NCBI GenBank assembly: GCA_038503035.1
Contig: JAVSML010025532.1
Span: forward strand, 1-64,000
Length of the DNA: 64,000 nucleotides
Reading direction: 5' to 3'
Source of the DNA: Crocodylus rhombifer
Taxonomy: Eukaryota; Chordata; Crocodylia; Crocodylidae
The translations under genes were made by a program, and so were the position numbers. A model generated the notes under the pieces. The model had not been told where the DNA came from, did not search any database, and saw only the letters and a program-made list of their open reading frames with translations. Of this stretch, positions 11,166-22,375 are shown piece after piece. Within the stretch, counting starts at the first letter, position 1. Each line of letters begins with the position of its first letter.

Positions 11166-12445
11166 GCCTGCTGTAGAAAAAGCAGGGGAACCCCAGCAGC
11201 CAAAGTCCTGCTTCTATAAAATGTTGTCAGGAGGTCCTGGGTAGAGAGCCAGGTAGAGGAAGCCAAAGAGCATGGCCTGGTTGGGGACCTGACCCATGAC
11301 TGTCTGGGGCTGGGACCAGGGTACCTGATTTGCCCAAGGCTCTCCCAGGACCAGGCTGACAATCAGCTGATTATCACCCCAGGCCCAGGACAGTCCCAGG
11401 TAATGCCGGGTTGGAGGTACCTGACTTCCTCTTTGCTGGTGCAGGAGTCTGGGATTGAGATCATGGTCCCCAGCTTCTCCTACACTGGCAAGTAGGAGGG
11501 GCACAATGAGGAACTGATGCCTGATTTCACAGTCACATCTTGACATGCATGTCATGTGTTGGGATCAGATCCCACAGTGCCTTTACCTGAGCCCTTCCTG
11601 GTCTCAAACTTCATGGAATAAAATATCTGAGTCAAGCACTTTGAAGTAAGGGCCTGGCACATGAGGAGTAGAAGATGGTGGGGGAAAAAATGCACCAAAA
11701 TGGGGATGCACTGATCCAGCACATGAGCTAAAGGGTTTGTGAGCTAAAGGGTTAGTTAGTGAGCTAGAGGGTCATTGTATCTGGGCTAAGACCAGGAGCA
11801 CCACTGGGAAGCAGGCCCTGCCCCATGCACATGAATGCTGAGAAAATGTGCTCACTGTTAATCGCCAGGTCTCTGGAGCAGGCTTGTATATACTGACACA
11901 TGCTCAGTGCCCTTGTACACCCACCTGGCATTTCTTTGACATCAGCTGCATGTAGAGAGAGTGTTTTCACAGCAGTGCTCTCTAGCATGGGTAAGATGCA
12001 ATGCAGACATTCCCAACGAGACAATGTCTATAGCAATGCGGGAGGTCGAGATGGCTTGGTGGGGAATAATTAGCTCAGTTCTGGCCTGCAACACTAGAGC
12101 TGGCTGTGAGCTGTCAGGGATGATGTGTCTGGGAAACAGGCAGGCCCACAGGAGGGAATCATGGGTGTGGATGGGTAATTACATGAGTTATCTATAGAGT
12201 TGGAAGATGAGCCGATGTGAATGGATGAGGTTACCTAAGGGTAAGTTCCATAGAAAACATACAGAGGATCTCCTCGGAGCAAACAGGAGGGTTGTGTATG
12301 CTTGTGTTCATATACACACACACCTTGATCAACTGCTGACGTGTTGCTTGCTAGTTTAACGTTTTGCCCTCTGGTCTATTTACGTTACACCCTTTGGGGG
12401 AAGGAAGTTATGTGCTTGTTTGTTTGCACAGTGCCCAGAAGACTG
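11166..12445. other. No gene recognised
   Basis: No gene and no clear repeat. A short direct repeat, GAGCTAAAGGGTTTGTGAGC followed by further GTGAGCTA(A/G)AGGGT copies, lies at about 11725-11772. A short CA tract lies at 12313-12323. Confidence 0.5.
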
Positions 12446-12447
12446 TT

Positions 12448-12695
12448 TTAGGTGCGGTGGCAGAGTGGTGCATCGGTTGTGCATGCCTCCAGCCATGTGA
12501 GTTCAAGCCTTGGTTTTGCCTTATGCCAAAGGCTGCCCCAGCTATCCGAGGGCATTTGGGTTGGGAAGCTCGAGGCAGCTGGATGTGCCATTAGTTGCAT
12601 CATTCTTTTGCATACTATTGGCTTGGGAAACTGGTGCGTCTTAACCCTGCTAGCCCAATGGGCTACCAGGCTCACGAGACCCTTTGACCCCTTGT
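12448..12695 (+). mobile_element. tRNA-derived SINE
   Basis: The head has a good A box (GGTGGCAGAGTGGTGCATC) and B box (GTGAGTTCAAGCCTTGG) at tRNA-like spacing. A roughly 170-bp unrelated body follows, ending near GGGCTACCAGGCTCACGAGA. This is the clearest SINE head in the window. The anticodon arm does not form a convincing tRNA, so I do not call a tRNA gene. The 3' boundary is a guess. Confidence 0.55.
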
Positions 12696-15085
12696 AAGCA
12701 TGGCCATTGTGCTAATAATAGAAAAGTAAAGAGGGAGATTGCTGAAACCTTCCCAGGACTGGGGAGATTTCTCCTGTTTGCACAACACACAGCACAAATA
12801 GAATGTGATTTGGGCATTGAATTATGAAAGCAACAATAATCCTATTGCCTAGAGATTACCAGGCTCAACTACTTTTAAAGGCTGTAGGGAACAGACCCTT
12901 GGCTAGCATAAATCAGTGTGGCGCCAGGACCTGTTGGTTTTAACATCCATGGCAATCCCATGTTGGGGCTGTAATCACTGTACTCCGTTCATGAGCCTGT
13001 GAGTCAAACACCCCTATAGGCTGGGAAGGCAGGGATTTGAATGGCTATGCAGATAATGACTGACACACTTCATTAAAACCTCTGTAGAAAAACGGTATTT
13101 CTGGCTTGACTTAAAAGAAGCTGGTGCATTAGGCCTGATAGTCTTTCCACTGCAGTCTTTTGTAAAGCATCTGCTGATGGCCATGAGTTGGGGCCTTACA
13201 CCCACAACTGGCAAACATCATCTGAATCGCTGAGCCTTTCCAAAAAGCTACCCTTTTCCTGGCTCCATAAGCCTGCACCTCCATGCACTCACGAGGAATA
13301 GCAGCCTATATCCATGGGCTCTCAAGACTGACTCCTCTTTCATACACTCACTAAACTATGTAACATTTATACAATCCAGCAGGCTCCATCTCATAACTCC
13401 AGGCAGTTCTGAAAGAAAGGGAGATAGCATCAGTATCATAAACCCTGTCTCACATCGTCTGCTTTCATGCTCCAACTACTCTAATGTTTATAGATCACAT
13501 ATCCCAACCACTTCAGTTCAGCTTGCGACTGGTTTTCAAGTCTGCAGGCTACAGGAAAAGGCATAATGAGCTGTTCAACTAGACTTAGGAAAAATAAAAA
13601 CGCTTTATATTCGCTACCCTGTATTTGTTTTACTGCCCTGAACCTTTTATTTATATCAGATGCAATTTGAGGTTTACTTAAATTATTTTAAGCACAGCTC
13701 TGTGGAAGTTCACTTTTGATGCTTGACCATCAGCAAAACCCATGGTGGAAACTTCAAAGTGACCTTTCCTTTTGTTTCGAAGCTTGTAGGGCTTGTTTTC
13801 TAAAGTGACTTTTCATTAGGAAAAAAAATCTAAACTTTCTCTGCCCCAGAGTAATAAAAAAACCCCTCATAGTGCATCAACCACACCTTTCATCCAAAGA
13901 TTTCGAGATACTGTCAAAAATAGACATTAACCTCCAACCAAGGCCTGCTTGAGGTAGATACTACTGTGCATGTTGTACTATAAAATAGCCGTGCCCAGGA
14001 GCACCACATTGAATAATAATGTTTCCACTCCACCAGAATCCTTTCTATGATGGACACAGGCCAATTAGCATGCCCAAGGCCGGGTGCATTTGGTGCACAC
14101 CCAAGACAATTTGAAGGACGGCTGAACTATACCTCTTGGGGGTGTGCAGAGCTCCCTAGCATGGTCTTTTGATGATGTTGTTGCACCCATCCATGACACC
14201 TGACAGTTGTGTGGTGTAACTCATGATAGCTTAGTGGTGGGAATGCAGCTGTGGGCGGTTAAAAATGATAGCCTGCCTATTCAGGGGAGAGGACCAGCTG
14301 ACAGTGATGAGTGTCTGGCCTGGAGGAAGTCAAAATCTCCCGGGGGTGGAGCTGGACAACAGAGGGAAGACGGTGGTGCCAAGGAGGTAGCACTGAGCCA
14401 CAGTGTCCTCTCTCTGGCCCGAGGAAAGACGGTAGCTAGGAGTTAACCCTTTGTTAATTGTATGGTTATTTAAGTGGTAGCTTTTCTATGGATGTTGTTT
14501 TCCTTGTGGAGACAAGTTTGCCTCAGGAAAAATAAAGACCTGAGTGGCAACTTGCTACAGGTGGGTAGACACACAAGGGACTGGACTGGTGCCTAGTAAT
14601 CCAGGCTGAGCACTGCTGTAGTGTGTCTATAATGGTCCCCTGCTGAGGTCAGGACCACTGCCGAGAAACTAGTCCCACCCACTCCCTTATCCATTTCAGT
14701 AACTGAGCAGGATAGACAGGGATCCCAGAGTGCATGCTCCAGCATAGCTCTTGGTCTCTCTCAAGACACGCACTGGGTCTAAAAAACCTTCTAAGCCATT
14801 TACTCAGCTAAGGCTGGTCTTGGGCTCACGCATAGAAAAGTGGAGAAGGAGGGTCTTTTTTCTCAGTTATGGACCCATCTCAACTGAGACCAGTCCTCAA
14901 AGTCACATTCTGGTCTTTGCTTCCCTCATCACCCCTGGGGGACCACGCTTCTTCTAGTCCAAACTCCTCACCCCTTTGTATCAGTTCAGCTGTGTTGGTC
15001 ACTGCATCTGGAAGAGGCAGGCCCGCGTCCCACACGCTTCTTGCCCGCCCTTCAGAGATGACAGGATTTCTTATTCTTCAGTGAA
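12696..15085. other. No gene recognised
   Basis: A 2.4-kb stretch with no recognisable gene. The 13560-13860 part is AT-rich with poly-A tracts. The 14430-14650 part, with an AATAAA at 14530, might be old retroviral-LTR-like or other repeat sequence, but I cannot support that. Confidence 0.5.
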
Positions 15086-15087
15086 CG

Positions 15088-15152
15088 ACACTATCAATTT
15101 GGACCCGATGATCTTGCAAGGTCCCTTCCAGCCCTAACGTCTATGAAATCTA
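15088..15152 (+). mobile_element. CR1 LINE 3' tail fragment
   Basis: Only the last part of a CR1: GACCCGATGATCTTGCAAGG, then TCCCTTCCAGCCCTAACGTC and TATGAAATC. The same ending occurs at 24555 and 25225. Confidence 0.75.
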
Positions 15153-15399
15153 GATGCCAAAGTGCTCTCCAGTTGACCTAGATGACTTTGTACCTCCATG
15201 ACTCATTCCTACTGCTGTCTTTCTCCCTGCCAAACAGGCAGGAATATGTGCGTGTGGGCAGGTTGTTAGCTGTCTTTCTGAGGAACGTTCTTTACTTTGT
15301 TCCCCAGGGCTTTGATCAGGTGCCAAACACCATACCCAAAACCAGATCTGAACTCAGTTTATCTTGACTTTCAGGTGTGACTTGTTCTGTGAACTATTT

Positions 15400-15900
15400 G
15401 CAGAGAGTCGAAACACATGGAATTTTACACCCAACAAATTTCTCAGGCAAAAGGGCCGGTTTTAGGGCGATCTTTTATTTGTAATGGAATCCAACGGTGT
15501 CATTTACTTAATGGCTGAAGCCAATAGAAATGTCTAAATGTTGGGGGAAGCGCTGCAAAATACGGTATGAGGCCTATAAACTGCTGCTATTGTTTTTAAA
15601 ACCACAAATTAAATAAGCAAGTTGATTCCTGCACAACTGACTCTCCGAGGGGTTTGGTTTCATTTACATCACATTCTGGAGAAAATATAAGTTGTACTCT
15701 TGGACTTCTTTTGTTTTGCTGAGCATTGTGTAAAGCATTCAGTTTGGGTAAATGGTGGGAATTAAATTTTTTGTTTTTTTCATGCTAGCTCTCCCGCTTA
15801 ATTTCTTTTCTGGAAACAGTTTTGATTCCCAAACATTTAAGCAAGTCTGGTTTGCTGCTAAGAATATCTCCCGGCAAATGCCTGTTGATTAGGTATTAAG
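15400..15900. promoter_or_regulatory. Candidate conserved non-coding element
   Basis: Low-repeat, AT-rich sequence with no coding potential and no repeat signature, unlike its surroundings. It carries motifs common in vertebrate developmental enhancers, such as AAATTAAATAAGCAAG, CATTTACTTAATGGC and TTGTTTTTAAAACCACA. This is a look-alike judgement only. No alignment was possible, and AT-rich neutral DNA would show similar words. Confidence 0.2.
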
Positions 15901-16043
15901 CTAAGTATTCAACACCTTGTATGATACATTACTTCTAAGCTCTTTCCTTCCCCTTCACACCTGCCTCTTTCAGCTGCTTTTCTTTTTAGTTTTTCCTCTG
16001 CCGTCTTCTCTTGTCACCAAATGCTCTAAAGGAACAATTGCAG

Positions 16044-16150
16044 GCCAGGTTCTTTGGATAGACGCGATATCTTTTATCAGACAACTGAGTAGTTGGAAAA
16101 AAAGTTCTTTGCAAGCTTTTGGGCACACTCACCTTTCTTCAAGCAATGGG
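16044..16150 (-). mobile_element. Penelope-like element 3' end
   Basis: The plus strand reads GGTTCTTTGGATAGACGCG, ATATCTTTTATCAGACAACT and TTCTTTGCAAGCTTTTGGGC. This matches the 3' end of the larger Penelope-like element at 20705 in the same orientation, so it is a severely 5'-truncated copy. A third copy, reversed, is at 36465. Confidence 0.85.
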
Positions 16151-16239
16151 AGTCTAAAGGGACAACAGCATTTCTGTATTTCCTGAGCATTCACCTTCCA
16201 GCCTCAGTTTTCAAGGCCAACCTGAAACATAACAGCATC

Positions 16240-16305
16240 TTTGTAATTAGCGGTAGCCACATTTTACAAATGGGAATACTGAGGCACAGAGGGATGAAGA
16301 GGGAG
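16240..16305 (-). mobile_element. MIR-like SINE core fragment
   Basis: CATTTTACAAATGGGAATAC followed by TGAGGCACAGAGGGATGAAG is the familiar MIR core in reverse, which forward reads as the CTGTAAAATGGG region. It is a short remnant. Confidence 0.7.
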
Positions 16306-16564
16306 GAACCATGAAGACAGCCTGATAACTGGTATGTTTTAGGCTTTTTGCTTTTCCGGCAGAATGCAGATGCCCCAAAGAAAGAAGCAACTTGGGAGGG
16401 AAGGGAGTGTTTCAAACCTGAAAAAAGCCTGCATGGCGAAGTCAAGGTGGAGGCAGACAGGTTTAGAGCACATGAAACAAAGAGTTCAGGGAGAGACAGA
16501 GATTCTGGTATCTTCACTCACACCAAACAGCACCTCACTATTGACTACAATAGCACCAGGCATA

Positions 16565-17215
16565 GGGTTCAGCTTCAATAAAGATACTGGCCAGTTTTGC
16601 AGAGGACACAAAACTGGAAGGACAGGATTAAAATTCAAAGGGATCAGGGTAGACTGGAAAAGTATCCTCCTTGAAGGATCTAGAAGGTAAGGTGGATCAC
16701 AAACTTCCTATGAGTCCGCAATGTGCTGGTGCCATCAATAAAGCCGGCAGCATTGCATGCAAAACACAGAAGATGATGGGGGCGGCTTTTAGCTTGGGTT
16801 ATGCCTCATCTGGACTACTCTGTCCAACAGTAGAGGTCCTTATAAGAAGGATGTAGGGAAACAAAAGAGAGTTCAGAAACAAGCAGTGAAAATAAAAAGA
16901 GCTTGGAAAGCAAGGAGGAAAATTTGAAGGAACGGAATATGCTTCAACTGGAAAGAAGGAGATTAAGTGGAGGACATGATAGCAGCCTTCAAAGATTTCC
17001 ACAAAGAAGCTGGAAAAATATTATCCTCCCCCAACACAGAAGTCGAGACACGTGGCAATTTGGCCTAACTGGCAGCAAAGCAGATTTAGATCCAATTTCA
17101 GGAAAAGATTTTGACTTCTCAGAACAGCAGGTCTGTGGAGCAAGCTGCCGAGGGAAGTTGTGAAACTGGCTTCACTGGAGAGTCAACTGAGTTATTCCAG
17201 TCTTTCCTAGTAAAG
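16565..17215 (+). mobile_element. Old, divergent CR1 LINE fragment
   Basis: The translated pieces follow the order of the CR1 3' half: DHKLPMSPQCAGAINKAGS, then LGYASSGLLCP, MLQLERRRLSGGHDSSLQ, and near the end LVCGASCRGKL-like sequence standing in for the usual GLPREV block. Many frameshifts separate them. Identity to the other CR1 copies is visibly lower, so this is probably an older insertion or an L3-like relative. Confidence 0.7.
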
Positions 17216-18428
17216 CACTAATCTGCCAAAAGTGAATAATGACCCAGACAGAAGGTTTTGCTTGTGTGTGCACGCGCATGTGTGTAATAGCACTGGAATG
17301 AACGAGCGCCGGGATGGGTATCACTGACTTGTTCAAAATGTAGCTTTTGTAATCAGTACTGACAGGACGTTCCACTAAGAAAGGGAAAAGCTGGCTTATG
17401 GGCTACGACTGGTAGGGAAGAAATGGAAAATAACAAGGACTGGATGTAAAAAATCTGGTGGTACTGTAGGTATTGTAAATGTGGCAGTTAAACTATACTA
17501 CATACAAAAGCGAGGGCTCTACCTTGCCAAGGAATGTTGTCATTAAATCACAGGGCAGATAAATGGCTTTTAAGCAATATAGTTTGGTTTTGAATGTCTA
17601 GAATTGAGAAATAATCTGAAGAGAACCAAATTTTATAGTAGACAGCAGGGCAGGTTTGTTTTTCAATAGCTTTTCCAGGGACCCCCGTTCCAGACTTCAC
17701 AGGACGGCCTGAAGGTGGAATGGCTTGAAGCCTCTGCAAGCAGTTCTACAGATCTCCAAGTCAGACACCATTAAGAAAACCCACAGGGATTGAGTTACAT
17801 GAAATAAGTTCAGCACTTCAGCAAGAAACTCGTTTTAAAAAAATGTCTTCCCAGTTCTTGGGAAGAGCCCGTTCTTCTGTATTGTGTTTGGATCAATCTT
17901 TTGTCCTCTTCAGGTGTGGTCGGACTCAGGTGCAAGAGGCTGCAACCACTGAGCATAAGCTGTGGAGTTAGGCAGTGTCCCACAGGGGAAGGGAGGTGGG
18001 CCACGGGGCTGTTGGGTGGGCTGCTATGCTGATCCAGCTGTTGCACATTGGAGGTATGGAGCTGGGGGGATACGGGAACATCAGTGGCTTCCGCGTCGGA
18101 AGAGCAGCTGTAGAGCAACCCGCCGCAGGGAAGATTCAGCCGTTCCACCATCCAGCCCCTCCATCTCACATCCCAGACCAAGACTGACATAGGATCTGGA
18201 TTAGTCAAATATGGTGCAAAGGAGCAAAAGTAGCCCCCAATTAAGCTGTGACCTCCCAGAAGGAAGGCTTCCAGTTTCTTCCTCATAGCTAACATTTTGC
18301 AATAAGAAGGTGCAACTTAGAAGCCCAAACCTGATTGACTTCAGTATCAAGTCATCAGGCCCGTTTGAAAATCTTGCACCTGCCTTCATTACAAAAAAAA
18401 GGGAACTGTTGTTATAACATCGTGTTTG
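17216..18428. other. No gene recognised
   Basis: The minus-strand frame of 161 codons (18295 to 17810) is the longest here. It shows no domain, signal peptide or family likeness and no neighbouring exon signals, so I do not call it. No repeat is recognised. Confidence 0.45.
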
Positions 18429-18429
18429 T

Positions 18430-18495
18430 GCTGTGGGGGCTCTCTCAGGGTCAGAGCTCCATCAAGCACAGAGCTGTTCAGACTTGTACAAAGAG
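18430..18495 (-). mobile_element. L2/MIR-like retroposon tail
   Basis: TCAGGGTCAGAGCTCCATCA, then AGCACAGAGCTGTTCAGACT and TGTACAAAGAGC. This resembles, with decay, the GCCCCATTGTGCTAGGTGCT tail type seen in reverse at 5640. Confidence 0.45.
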
Positions 18496-18499
18496 CCTA

Positions 18500-19900
18500 A
18501 AGAAAGGGATAAAACAGAAACCTCATTTGAACCTTTGCTCAAAGCCAGCTACCAGTCACGCTGATGCACATGTATCATCAGGGCACATACATCCTCACAT
18601 GCAGAAATTCATTCCCACGGTACCAAGCATTGTGTTCCTGCCAGAGCCATTAGGCTCAGTGCAAGTGTTCATGCCTCCTTGGACCAAGTTTCTGGGAAAA
18701 ATCCCATCCTTGGTGGGCAGGAGCCTCTAGATTTGCTAGAACAGAGATCTCAGACCAGAGCTTATTCCCAATTGATTCCCAGCTCCATTCTGTAGATTGA
18801 AGTTTGGAAGATGTATCTAGACCTATTGCAGCTCTAAAGACAAAGCCCTAGAATCAAAGGGAATGGAACAAGAAGCTTCATACACTGGTCAAAATCCAAG
18901 GTAAAAACCATTTTTTCTTGGGTTTTTGGGGTGGTTATTTTTTTAACCCCAACTGCCCCTAGCAGGAGGCTGTTCCAGAGCATCACTGCTTGCAGTAGCT
19001 AGAAACCTCCCTCTAATTTCCAGCCTTTATTCACAGCCAGTTCATACCCAATTCTTCTCGTGCCAAGCCTGGCCTTTTGCTTAAACAGATTGTCTCCTTC
19101 CTCCTACCCCTTCAGCCCTCCCAAAGTGTTAGTAGACAGCTATTATATCTTTCATCAGCCTTCATTTTCCATGGGAGGCAAGGCAAGCTGTCCTCTCTCA
19201 AGACAGGCTCCCCTCATCTTTCTAAGAGCAGCCTGCACCTGCACCTGCTCCAGTTTGAATTCATCTTTCGTGACCACACTGTAAACCAAGCTCCAGAGGA
19301 GGTCTGACCTAGGCCATGTATCTTCACAAACAGTAAACACGAACCCATGCACAGTATTCCTTCAAAGGGCGAATGCCATAGGAGAGATGCACTGTGCTCA
19401 TGTATTTCTCTCTTACCTTGACCAGGGGGAATTTCTTTCATACGTAACAGGACCTCCTGTCGCCATTCATGAGTGCAGGAATATAATACATCTGTCAAGT
19501 GGTATTAAGTGCAGATCCAGCAGTTTGTGACCTCAGGGGCTGATCTGTAAACCACGGCAATCTGTACCGTATCATAACATTGATACTTTCACTAACTGAT
19601 GCCTGTCATGGTCTGGACGGGAGGCGAATGCTCATTTTAAGAAGGTCTCTTTGAAGTTGATGCTTTATTTTGAAGAGTGAAAAAAGAATGAAAATTACAG
19701 CAGGAAATTGTTTATAGCCCGAAGGGAGAGTCTCCCGTATCCTAAATTCTTTCCACCTAGTAACACTTTTTTCTAGTCAGAAAGGAGAGAAAACCTTTAA
19801 TCTTTTGTGAGCAGGGTGGTTGACTTTTGAAGGCTGTGACCCAGACACACCTGTGACATGGTCTTTTCTGTCAAGCTGAGCAAAGGATAACCCAGGAGTG
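18500..19900. other. No gene recognised
   Basis: No gene or named repeat. Several short frames on both strands around 19060-19500 overlap each other without conserved features. Confidence 0.5.
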
Positions 19901-19901
19901 G

Positions 19902-20012
19902 AATACACACACACACATACACGTGTGTGTATGTATATACTGATAGATAGATACACACACACACATACACGTGTGTGTATGTATGTATGGATAGATAGAT
20001 AGATAGATAGAC
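19902..20012. repeat. Compound microsatellite, duplicated palindromic unit
   Basis: Two copies of a roughly 48-bp unit, each built as ATACACACACACACATACAC, then GTGTGTGTATGTAT, then a GATA run. The CA half and the GT half of each unit pair with each other, so each can form a hairpin or cruciform, and the alternating purine-pyrimidine tract is Z-DNA prone. The second copy extends into (GATA)n at 19990-20011. Open frames here translate to repetitive YIYIHTRVCVCVY and are not genes. Confidence 0.95.
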
Positions 20013-20260
20013 AGAGTATATATGAAGTTCCTACTGCCTCACCTCAGTCAGAGCTTTTCAGAAAAAAAGCAAATATAGTCATGTTGTAACACTACAGAAA
20101 GTCAAAATTTTCAAGTTTGGGCCTTCTTCGCTGGCAGTACTATTCACTGAAAATTAGGCTGCATGTTGGGAGCCAGGTTTGAAAAGGTTGGAGTTGTAGC
20201 ATTCCACACCACTGGTTTCCCCAGATAAACTGGAAAAAATAAGCCTCAGCTCACAAGGAT

Positions 20261-20647
20261 GTTATGGGGTTTAGTTTATTCAACGCCTTGCAGAGGTTGA
20301 CTGCATGGTTACTTGTGTACCATGTATTTTACCATGAATACAGGGCTTCAGTTGAATGTAAGCAGTGCCTCGGCCTCATTCTGACACCCTGATGTTTGTG
20401 ATCTCTACTGCAAGATGGTAGGTATAAGCAAGGCATTATATATATTGTACCTGCTTTCATTATATATATAATGCCTTGCTTATACCTACCAACTTGCATT
20501 GGAAATCACAAACATCGGGGTATCAGAATGATGCCTAGGCACTGCTTATATTCAAATGAAGCCCTATATTCATGGTTGAATACATGGTATGTGGGTAGCC
20601 ATGTATTCAACCTCTGCAAAGTAGTGAATTAACTGAGCACCATAACA
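20261..20647. mobile_element. Long palindromic MITE (hairpin element)
   Basis: A 387-bp near-complete inverted repeat. The left arm, 20261-20446, runs from GTTATGGGGTTTAGTTTATT to GTAGGTATAAGCAAGGCATT. The right arm, 20460-20647, is its reverse complement, from AATGCCTTGCTTATACCTAC to CAAAGTAGTGAATTAACTGA and CCATAAC. Only about 13 bases at 20447-20459 form the loop. The arms pair along nearly their whole length with scattered mismatches, so the RNA or single strand would fold into one long hairpin. It has no coding capacity. A foldback MITE is the best explanation, but no flanking duplication is obvious and its superfamily is unknown. Confidence 0.88.
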
Positions 20648-20704
20648 CCCAGAGCATTAATATAATAGACTTAATGTAAAATTAACTTGGTACTACACAG
20701 GCAG

Positions 20705-22110
20705 ACAAGGTTCTTTGGCTAAATGTGATATCTTTTATTAGACCAATTAAATAGTTAGAAAAAATTGTTCTTTGCAAGCCTCTGGGCACAAACACTCTTC
20801 TTCAGACATGGGGAGAGTCTGTTGGTGTTTGTGTGCTTTCCTGGGTCGTATAGAAACCAATATGCAAAATGCAGGTCTATGAAAACGCAAATGTGTGGCA
20901 GTGAAGACCAGAGGGGATGTGAGACAATCAGTGTGAGACAGGTAGGTGGTGGGGAAAGAGGGAAATGGTGACCATGTGATAGAATATAGCTGGCAAAATG
21001 TAGAGAGGTTCTCTGAGGTTATTGGATGGCAGGCAGGTTATAATGTGCCATAGTCTATGATTTTTTGTATCAAGTAGATTTATGAAGTGAAGTTCGTAGG
21101 CTTGTCTATGAAATGTGTTTTGTAAATTCCCTTTGAGGATTAGAACTGAGAGATTGGAGAGAGTGTTGTTGTCTTGTGAGAAGTATGCGCCCACAGGTTC
21201 GTTTTGTCTTTAACAGATTTTCGGTGTGCATTCATGCTGGTATGCAGTTGTTGTTGGTCCGTATTTTCCATCTGGGCCTTTAGTGCGCTGGATGAGATAT
21301 ATTACATTTCTGGGGGTGCAGGTGTAAGATCCAGGAATGGTGATGGCTCTGTTGTGGGGTGTAGCTATTGTGGGACTGGTGGAGCTGTGCTGGCAGGTTT
21401 AACATTTCTTGTCATGGCATAGTCTGGATCCATTCAGTGTGCTTTGGGCCATAGGGAGTTTGCTTCTGGTGATGAAGTTGGTGAGGTTCAGTGCTTGTTT
21501 AAGGCTAGGATGGGTGGTTCTGGAAAGATCTCTTTAAAATTTGGGTCTTCTTCTGGTATAGGTTGCAATTGTTTGAGAATTTTTTGTGTAGGTTTCAGGG
21601 AAGGATGGTACGTCATAACTAGTGGCGTGAGATTCATAGGGATTTTCTTTTTGTACTGCAGCAGTTCTTCATGTGGTGGGTGACTCTTTCAAAAATGCGA
21701 TCTATCTCTCTGGAGGAGTGTCCTTGTTGAGTGAAGCCCGTTTGAGATTTGCAAGGTGACTGTTGCATGTGTTCTCCTCAGTGCAAATTCAGAGGTATCA
21801 GAGGGCTTGGCTGTATATTACCGCTTTCTTGGTGTGATTTCTGGCTCTGTGTAAATATGTATGTTGGTCCATGGGTTTCTTGTATATGGTGGTTTGTATT
21901 TTACCGTTCTGAATATTGACCATAGTGTCTAAAAAGGAAATTTTGGTGAAGTATTCAAGAGTGAATCTGATGGAGGTGAGATGATAATTGAATTTGTGAT
22001 GGGAACCAATCAGAGATTGCAAGTTTCGGTACAGATTATGAAGATGTCATCTATATGTCTTAGGTATAGCATGGGTTTGGTGGTGCAGTTCTTGAGGTTG
22101 GTCCCACACT
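20705..22110 (-). mobile_element. Penelope-like retroelement: RT end plus GIY-YIG endonuclease, 5'-truncated
   Basis: Penelope-like elements encode a reverse transcriptase followed by a GIY-YIG nuclease. Reading the minus strand, RT motif C appears as RHIDDIFII (22061-22035; the usual Tyr before the Asp pair is His). Then come SIRFTLEYFTKISFLDTMV and YKKPMDQHTYLH of the RT C-terminal part (about 21970-21850). A spacer VMTYHPSLKPTQKILKQLQ follows (about 21620-21560). The nuclease begins NVIYLIQ (21309-21289) with GKYGPT for the GKY-GQT block (about 21269-21252), then GAYFSQ and LKGNLQNTFHRQAYELHFIN (21190-21080). The 3' end is the TTTTATTAGACCAATTAAAT-type terminus near 20708. Stops and frameshifts make it dead. 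The 5' part of the RT is missing. Confidence 0.9.
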
Positions 22111-22199
22111 GCATTTCAGTTAAGAAATAAGTACACTAAATGGATTAAAGCATAGCCAGCCAGGCTCAAAATGTAATTGTACGCATGGAATCATCACTG

Positions 22200-22375
22200 A
22201 GACAGTGTGTTTTCTAGTTCAGCATTCAACATTTTTACCAATGGCTTGGAAGAAACCATAAACAACATGACTGATAAAGATTGAGGGTGAGACAAAAATT
22301 GGGGAAACAATAAAAGATGAAGAAGGTATATCACTGATATAGGTCAAGCTCAGGTGGTACAAGGTTGTCACAAAA
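22200..22375 (+). mobile_element. CR1 LINE fragment, left half, split by a MITE
   Basis: The translation gives FTNGLEETINNMTDK, corresponding to the FNIFINDLDD region of CR1 reverse transcriptase, although decayed. It continues at 22687 after the inserted MITE at 22376-22686. Confidence 0.65.

Noticed and set aside
12448..12520. Functional tRNA gene
   Set aside because: A and B boxes are present, but no convincing acceptor or anticodon stem is seen, and a SINE-like body follows.
17810..18295. 161-codon minus-strand frame as a protein gene
   Set aside because: No domain or signal peptide, composition like its surroundings, and overlapping frames on the other strand.
20705..20830. Hammerhead ribozyme in the Penelope terminus
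   Set aside because: I looked for the CTGATGA and GAAA core pair on both strands at suitable spacing and did not find it by eye. A covariance search would be decisive.
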